DNA of 64,000 nucleotides from Cytobacillus firmus (GTDB lineage Bacteria; Bacillota; Bacilli; Bacillales; Cytobacillaceae). The translations under genes and the position numbers were made by a program. The stretch's first letter is position 1. The number at the start of each line of letters is the position of its first letter. Positions 59,802 through 64,000 of the stretch are shown in pieces. Location: NCBI RefSeq assembly GCF_023657595.1, contig NZ_CP098323.1, positions 396,001-460,000 on the forward strand. The letters run 5' to 3'. The notes under the pieces are model-generated. The model had not been told where the DNA came from. It saw only the letters and a list, made by a program, of their open reading frames with translations, and made no database searches.

Positions 59802-60137
59802 ATGTTTATTCAATTAAAGACAATTATGGTTAAAGAGGGCCATGGGGGAAAAATGGTGGAGCGCTTTGCCGGAGAAGGAATCATCGAAGAGCAGCCCGGT
59901 TTTCTAGATTTAAATGTATTAAAGAAAAAACAGCGCAGCGGAGAGGAAGAAATCATTGTTATGATCCGCTGGGAATCTGAAGAGGCATGGAAGGCTTGGG
60001 AAACAAGCGATGTACATCTTGCTGGCCATCGTGCGAACCGAGGGAAGCCAAAGCCTGAATTTATTATCGAAAGCCGTCAGGATGTATATCATGTGCTGGG
60101 GCAAAAACAATACAGAGAGCCTGCTGAAATCAAATAA
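59802..60137 (+). CDS. Heme-degrading monooxygenase, HmoA/IsdG-like
   Basis: A 111-residue ABM-fold protein. FIQLKTIMVKEGHGGKMVERFAG, QPGFLDLNVL, and IIVMIRWESEEAWKAWETSDVHLAGHR match the group: an N-terminal polar residue, the Trp in WxxEEAW and the His near SDVHLAGH are the heme site. It opens heme to release iron in the cytoplasm. Fur-like site upstream. GAGGAGGAAATAGGC precedes the ATG. Confidence 0.85.
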   Translation: MFIQLKTIMVKEGHGGKMVERFAGEGIIEEQPGFLDLNVLKKKQRSGEEEIIVMIRWESEEAWKAWETSDVHLAGHRANRGKPKPEFIIESRQDVYHVLGQKQYREPAEIK

Positions 60138-60144
60138 AGCTGAA

Positions 60145-60182
60145 ATGCCCATTCATTAGGGATTGTTGAATGGGCATTTCTA
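60145..60182. terminator. Bidirectional terminator
   Basis: AAATGCCCATTCA pairs with TGAATGGGCATTT between convergent genes. Confidence 0.85.
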
Positions 60183-60188
60183 TTGAAT

Positions 60189-61220
60189 TTAGACCCTCAT
60201 CCCGGAACCTCTCCGGGTCAGCAGCATGAAGATCAGGTATGGTGCACCGATAACCGATATGACTATACCGACGGGAATATCGGTTGGTGCCAGAAGATTT
60301 TTGCCGATCATGTCTGCCATGAGCACCAGAGCTGCTCCGATCAGTGCAGACAATGGCAGACTGCTGAAGTAATTGGGTCCGCACAGCCGCCGTGCCAGAT
60401 GGGGAGCGAGCAGGCCAATAAAGGCGATTCCGCCGCCGACGGCCACACATGCTCCTGCAAGGACAGCAGAAAGGCAAAGAAGCAAACGCCGTTCGGACTC
60501 CACTTTTAAGCCAAGAGCAACCGGAACTTCCTGCTTAAACTGAAGAAGATTCATGGTCCTTGCTTTATAAAAGGCAGCCGGTATAAGAATCAAAATCCAT
60601 GGAAGCAGTGCCCATACATAAGGCCACCCGGTTCCCCAGATGCTTCCTGTCAGCCAAATGGCTGCCTGCTGAAAATCCTTTGGATCCATTTTCAGCTGCA
60701 GAATCATCAGAAGAGCACCGCATAGAGCATTAAATCCGAGACCGACAAGGAGAAGCCGTTCCGGGTCTATTCCCCCTTTCCATGAGAAGCGGTAAATCAG
60801 AGCTGCTATGGCAAGAGCGCCGATAAAAGCAAAAACGGGCAGGAAAAAAGGTTCAGAGAGCAGGCTTCCTTTCTCCTGTCCGAAAAGATAGATCGAAAAA
60901 ACGACAGCCAGTCCAGCGCCAGCATTAATTCCGAGAATGCCCGGGTCCGCGAGGGAGTTCCTCGAAAGTCCCTGAAGAATGCTGCCTGATAGAGAAAGCC
61001 CGGCACCAATCAGCATGGCAATGACCATTCTCGGCAATCTCAGCTGAAATAAAACAAGCTCCTGCCTTGGGGTGCCGCTGCCGGCTAACGTGTTCAATAT
61101 TTCAGAAAAACGGATGGGCATCACGCCAGTGGACAGGCTCAATATAAAGGTGGCCATGATTAAAAAGACAAAGGCTGCCAGCCAGGTTTTGGACTGTCTT
61201 AAAGCAAGCTTCCAATCCAT
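60189..61220 (-). CDS. FecCD-family permease, second pair, distal subunit
   Basis: A 343-residue permease. QLRLPRMVIAMLIGAGLSLSGSILQGLSRNSLADPGILGINAGAG is the FecCD signature; GGIAFIGLLAPHLARRLCG is the coupling helix. ATG 61220 shares a base with the TAA stop of the upstream permease (TAATG). No binding protein or ATPase follows; the transcript ends at the terminator. Confidence 0.92.
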   Translation of the reverse strand: MDWKLALRQSKTWLAAFVFLIMATFILSLSTGVMPIRFSEILNTLAGSGTPRQELVLFQLRLPRMVIAMLIGAGLSLSGSILQGLSRNSLADPGILGINAGAGLAVVFSIYLFGQEKGSLLSEPFFLPVFAFIGALAIAALIYRFSWKGGIDPERLLLVGLGFNALCGALLMILQLKMDPKDFQQAAIWLTGSIWGTGWPYVWALLPWILILIPAAFYKARTMNLLQFKQEVPVALGLKVESERRLLLCLSAVLAGACVAVGGGIAFIGLLAPHLARRLCGPNYFSSLPLSALIGAALVLMADMIGKNLLAPTDIPVGIVISVIGAPYLIFMLLTRRGSGMRV

Positions 61221-62254
61221 TACATATACCCCCTTTTCCTTCGGGACAAATATAAGAAAAACGGAACGCCAATCAAGGCGGTCACTGCGCTGACAGGTGT
61301 CTCGAATGGAGGATTGATCATCCGTGCCCCTATATCGGCGAGTACGAGGAGAAGGGCCCCTGCAATGGCACTTAACGGAATGAGCCATCTGTAATCAGAT
61401 CCGATGAGCATCCGGACTATATGGGGAACGACTAGGCCAATAAAGCCGATTGCGCCTGCAATGGAAACGGCTGCGCCAGATAGCAGAATAACAGCAATGA
61501 GCCCGATCCACCTGACTTTCTGCTGAGATTGGCCGAGACCTGCAGCCACTTCCTCCCCTAAAGCCAGTATAGTCAGAGAGCGGCTGATCCAGAGGGACAG
61601 CAGAATCCCAATGATAACAGCTGGAAGCAGTATAAAAACATGCTGCCATTTGGTTCCGGATAGTCCTCCGGCAAACCAGAAGCTCAGGTCCTGCGCCACC
61701 TGGAAATATAGGGCGATACCCGTGGAAAGAGCGCTGAATAAAGTACTTAACGCAGCACCTGCAAGCGTCAGGGTCACAGGAGATATCCGCTCTTTTGAAA
61801 TCATGGAAAAAGAGAGGACAAGCATGGCGCCGGCTGCAGAGCCTGCAAATGACCAGATCAGAAGAATCCAGTAGGATCCGCTTGAAACAAATGCAAGCGA
61901 AATGGCGATGGCAAGTCCGGCTCCATGGGTAATGCCGATGATTGAAGGATCGGCAAGAGGATTGCGTGTGATGCCCTGCATAATAGTGCCTGCAACAGCA
62001 AGAGCTGCCCCAATTAGGGCAGCAGCCAATGCCCGCGGGATTCGCACTTCCCTGATCAGCTGGTGTTCAATTTGGCCGGCTTGAAAAGAGACAAAAGAGT
62101 CCCAAACAACAGAAGGGGAGATCCATATGGCTCCAAGTCCAATTGAAGCGAGCAGGCAAAGAAAAACAAATAGTAAGCCAATAAGGCCCCATTTAATAGA
62201 TTTTAAGTGAACAGGCTGCAGGGATTCGTTTATGTCAGCAGCAGTTCTGGCCAT
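61220..62254 (-). CDS. FecCD-family permease, second pair, proximal subunit
   Basis: A 344-residue permease. EVRIPRALAAALIGAALAVAGTIMQGITRNPLADPSIIGITHGAG is the signature, and GAIGFIGLVVPHIVRMLIG the coupling helix. Like B. subtilis FeuB-FeuC next to btr, the pair sits beside a Btr-like regulator, but no FeuA-type binding protein is present here. It must borrow a binding protein and ATPase encoded elsewhere. AAAAGGACTG precedes the ATG. Confidence 0.92.
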   Translation of the reverse strand: MARTAADINESLQPVHLKSIKWGLIGLLFVFLCLLASIGLGAIWISPSVVWDSFVSFQAGQIEHQLIREVRIPRALAAALIGAALAVAGTIMQGITRNPLADPSIIGITHGAGLAIAISLAFVSSGSYWILLIWSFAGSAAGAMLVLSFSMISKERISPVTLTLAGAALSTLFSALSTGIALYFQVAQDLSFWFAGGLSGTKWQHVFILLPAVIIGILLSLWISRSLTILALGEEVAAGLGQSQQKVRWIGLIAVILLSGAAVSIAGAIGFIGLVVPHIVRMLIGSDYRWLIPLSAIAGALLLVLADIGARMINPPFETPVSAVTALIGVPFFLYLSRRKRGYM

Positions 62255-62287
62255 GATGATCAGTCCTTTTCTATGTATTTTTTAAAT

Positions 62288-62306
62288 GAAAATGAGAATC
62301 GTTATC
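62288..62306. promoter_or_regulatory. Fur-box-like site between permease pair and regulator
   Basis: GAAAATGAGAATCGTTATC matches the 19-bp Fur consensus at 16 of 19 positions. It lies between divergent genes and may control both. Confidence 0.75.
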
Positions 62307-62390
62307 GCCATGTAAGATCGTTATTAATCTACTATCCTTCCACAGCATTTGTCAATTCATATTTCAGGAAAAAGAAGGGAGTGTCTAAAT

Positions 62391-63932
62391 ATGCTGCTGA
62401 AGAGCCATATGTTTGAAATTGAAGCATCCAACCTGCGTGAGGGCTTATCTCAGGGAATAAATGTAAAGCGCAGTCATTTTTTAATCCTTTACATATCATC
62501 GGGAAAGGGCACTTTAGTAAGCAGGAACCAGAGATTGAAGGCTGAGGAGGGCAAAAGCTATTTCCTTACGGATTCAGCAATCCTTACATCGTCTTCTTCA
62601 TCTCTGCTTTCTGCTTATTTGCTTTCCTGGCCAAAAGAAGGCGATATGCTGAAAGACTTGTTAACCCGTCCGCTGGCTGACCAGGTCCCTGCAAAAATGG
62701 CCCCCCTCTGGGAAGAGATGAAGAAAAGCCGGCAGGAAAAATCAATTTCGGCCAAATGCAGATTTCTGTCCCTTCTCTGGGAGATGCTATCCATCCTGAC
62801 AGACGCGGCAGACATAGACAGAATGGAAGAAGCGGAGGAACTGATCCGAAACAGCCTGTCCCGTCCATTCACCGTTACGGAATTAGCTGCTAAAGCAAAT
62901 ATGACCCCTGTTACATTTTCAAGGGCTTTCCGCAAAAGGACCGGTATGACCCCGAAAGAATTTTTAAATGCAGAACGAATGAAGACTGCCAAAAGATTGC
63001 TGCTCCAAAATAGAGGAATTACAGCTAAAGAAGTAGCCGTGCAAATAGGGCTGCAGGATGAATTTTATTTCAGCCGTCTTTTTAAAAGCAGAGAAGGGAT
63101 GCCGCCAACTGTTTTCATGAAAAGGGCCAGTGAACGAATCGCTGTCGTAAGTCAGCTTTTTTTGCAGGACCACCTTATTTCACTCGGAATCCAGCCGGTT
63201 GCAGCTCCGTCCTACCCAACCGTCTATTCTGCGAGCAGCGGGGTTCCGAGCTATCTTCAAAAAGAGCTGGAAGGAACTAAATTGTTAAATGCAGAAAAAC
63301 CATTTCAGCCGGATGATATTTTGCTGACCCATCCTGACCGCATTATTAAAACACCCTTACATCAATTTCAGCTTCAAAGCGTGCTGCTTTCAAAACAGGA
63401 GCAAGTCCATCATTTGCCTTTGAAGCAGGACTGGCGTCATTATCTCTATGAAATAGCATCGCTGGTCGGCTGTGAAAGCCGTGCCGAATGCATAGAAAAG
63501 GACATTCACGGTATGGAATGCAAAGTGCGGGATGAGCTTTGTCCATTAACCAAAAATGGCCGGTGGGCTGTCATTTGGATCCGTCCGGAAGAAATACGCC
63601 TTTACGGGAAGGGAAATCATGCCCTTCTCGAACTTCTTTTTCAAGGTCTTGGATTCCAGCCGCATCCAGATCTGCATGCGGAGGGTTACCGAAATGTAAG
63701 CCTGAAAGAGATTGCTGAATTGAACCCTGACAAGCTTCTCATTTTATGGAGTCATGAAAAGGATGTTTGGAGAACTGCCCATACTACAGATTGGAATAAA
63801 ATCCGGGCTGTCCGGACTGGAGAGGTTTATTACCCTGAAAGCCATGAGTGGGATCCGTGGGGCCCGATTGGGAGGAAGAGGATGCTGGAAGAGTTTCCTT
63901 CAAGCATTCTTAAAGCCAAACTAAAAGCTTAA
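62391..63932 (+). CDS. btr: AraC-type regulator with siderophore-binding domain (Btr-like)
   Basis: A 513-residue protein. An N-terminal cupin-like region (about 1-90) precedes an AraC helix-turn-helix domain near 165-255 (FTVTELAAKANMTPVTFSRAFRKRTGMTPKEFLNAERM, ITAKEVAVQIGLQDEFYFSRLFKSREGMPPTVF). Residues about 260-505 resemble a periplasmic siderophore-binding protein (ISLGIQPVAAPSYPT, LNPDKLLILWSHEKD). This matches Btr (YbbB), which binds bacillibactin and activates the Feu operon. ATG 62391 follows AAGAAGGGA. It probably activates the divergent permease genes. Confidence 0.88.
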   Translation: MLLKSHMFEIEASNLREGLSQGINVKRSHFLILYISSGKGTLVSRNQRLKAEEGKSYFLTDSAILTSSSSSLLSAYLLSWPKEGDMLKDLLTRPLADQVPAKMAPLWEEMKKSRQEKSISAKCRFLSLLWEMLSILTDAADIDRMEEAEELIRNSLSRPFTVTELAAKANMTPVTFSRAFRKRTGMTPKEFLNAERMKTAKRLLLQNRGITAKEVAVQIGLQDEFYFSRLFKSREGMPPTVFMKRASERIAVVSQLFLQDHLISLGIQPVAAPSYPTVYSASSGVPSYLQKELEGTKLLNAEKPFQPDDILLTHPDRIIKTPLHQFQLQSVLLSKQEQVHHLPLKQDWRHYLYEIASLVGCESRAECIEKDIHGMECKVRDELCPLTKNGRWAVIWIRPEEIRLYGKGNHALLELLFQGLGFQPHPDLHAEGYRNVSLKEIAELNPDKLLILWSHEKDVWRTAHTTDWNKIRAVRTGEVYYPESHEWDPWGPIGRKRMLEEFPSSILKAKLKA

Positions 63933-63959
63933 GGAATTAGAAGAAAATAATTTACGTGC

Positions 63960-63989
63960 AGCTGCAGACTTGCGGCTGTTTTTTTTATA
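63960..63989 (+). terminator. Terminator after the Btr-like gene
   Basis: GCAGCTGCAGACTTGCGGCTGTTTTTTTT: CAGC/GCTG pairs and a T run follow; stem is imperfect. Confidence 0.6.
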
Positions 63990-64000
63990 ACGTAAATTCA

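Overview
The window reads as chromosomal DNA of a low-to-mid GC Firmicute of the family Bacillaceae. Consensus AGGAGG-type ribosome sites, frequent GTG and TTG starts, Bacillus-type riboswitches (glycine, Mn2+ yybP-ykoY, two TPP), CcpA cre, Fur and sigma-B type sites, and gene sets with Bacillus counterparts (thrD/yclM, phoD-tatA, ykoY, tenA, btr, yumC, rsbKMY) support this. A glutaminyl-tRNA synthetase and three families of extragenic repeats suggest a Bacillus firmus/Cytobacillus-like relative, but that is a guess. I see no rRNA, tRNA, CRISPR array, prophage or intact transposase gene.

Layout. 1-117 is the tail of an unidentified gene. 228-7332 is a catabolic operon: a LacI-type regulator behind three abutting operators, a KdgK-like kinase, a hexulose-6-phosphate synthase/isomerase pair, KDPG aldolase, a complete TRAP transporter and a KdgF-like cupin. 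7370-16449 holds scattered housekeeping and accessory genes (rpiA, CBO0543-like and DUF421 membrane proteins, a DMT transporter, a D-hydroxyacid dehydrogenase, an MBL hydrolase, a TerD-zinc ribbon-TerB fusion, a phosphodiesterase, an ASCH protein). 16574-24279 holds glnS, an esterase, an MFS transporter and a large TPR-GTPase. 24586-29694 is a three-gene stress-signalling module resembling B. cereus RsbK-RsbM-RsbY, with sigma-B type promoters at both ends.

29946-35634 has aspartokinase, a secreted protein, an MFS pump, purU behind a tandem glycine riboswitch, an FbpB-like small protein and two tiny membrane proteins. 35948-44935 has phoD-tatA, a polytopic membrane protein, a Mn2+ riboswitch feeding an FbpB-like protein and a TerC/YkoY exporter, then GNAT, VTT, thioesterase, lactate oxidase-like and DUF302 genes. 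45012-46736 has thiW and tenA, each with its own TPP riboswitch. 46858-53052 carries a DUF1287 protein, a TIM-barrel isomerase, a membrane protein, a deacetylase-DedA-glycosyltransferase operon and a manganese catalase.

53162-63932 is an iron island: a complete siderophore ABC importer, a second FecCD permease pair, ferredoxin/flavodoxin-NADP+ reductase, an exporter, a heme monooxygenase and a Btr-like regulator, with four Fur-box-like sites. Repeats include a MITE-like family (one copy with inverted ends and an 8-bp target duplication), a second family with one copy interrupted by a third, and four exact copies of a 20-bp palindrome, each beside a terminator hairpin.
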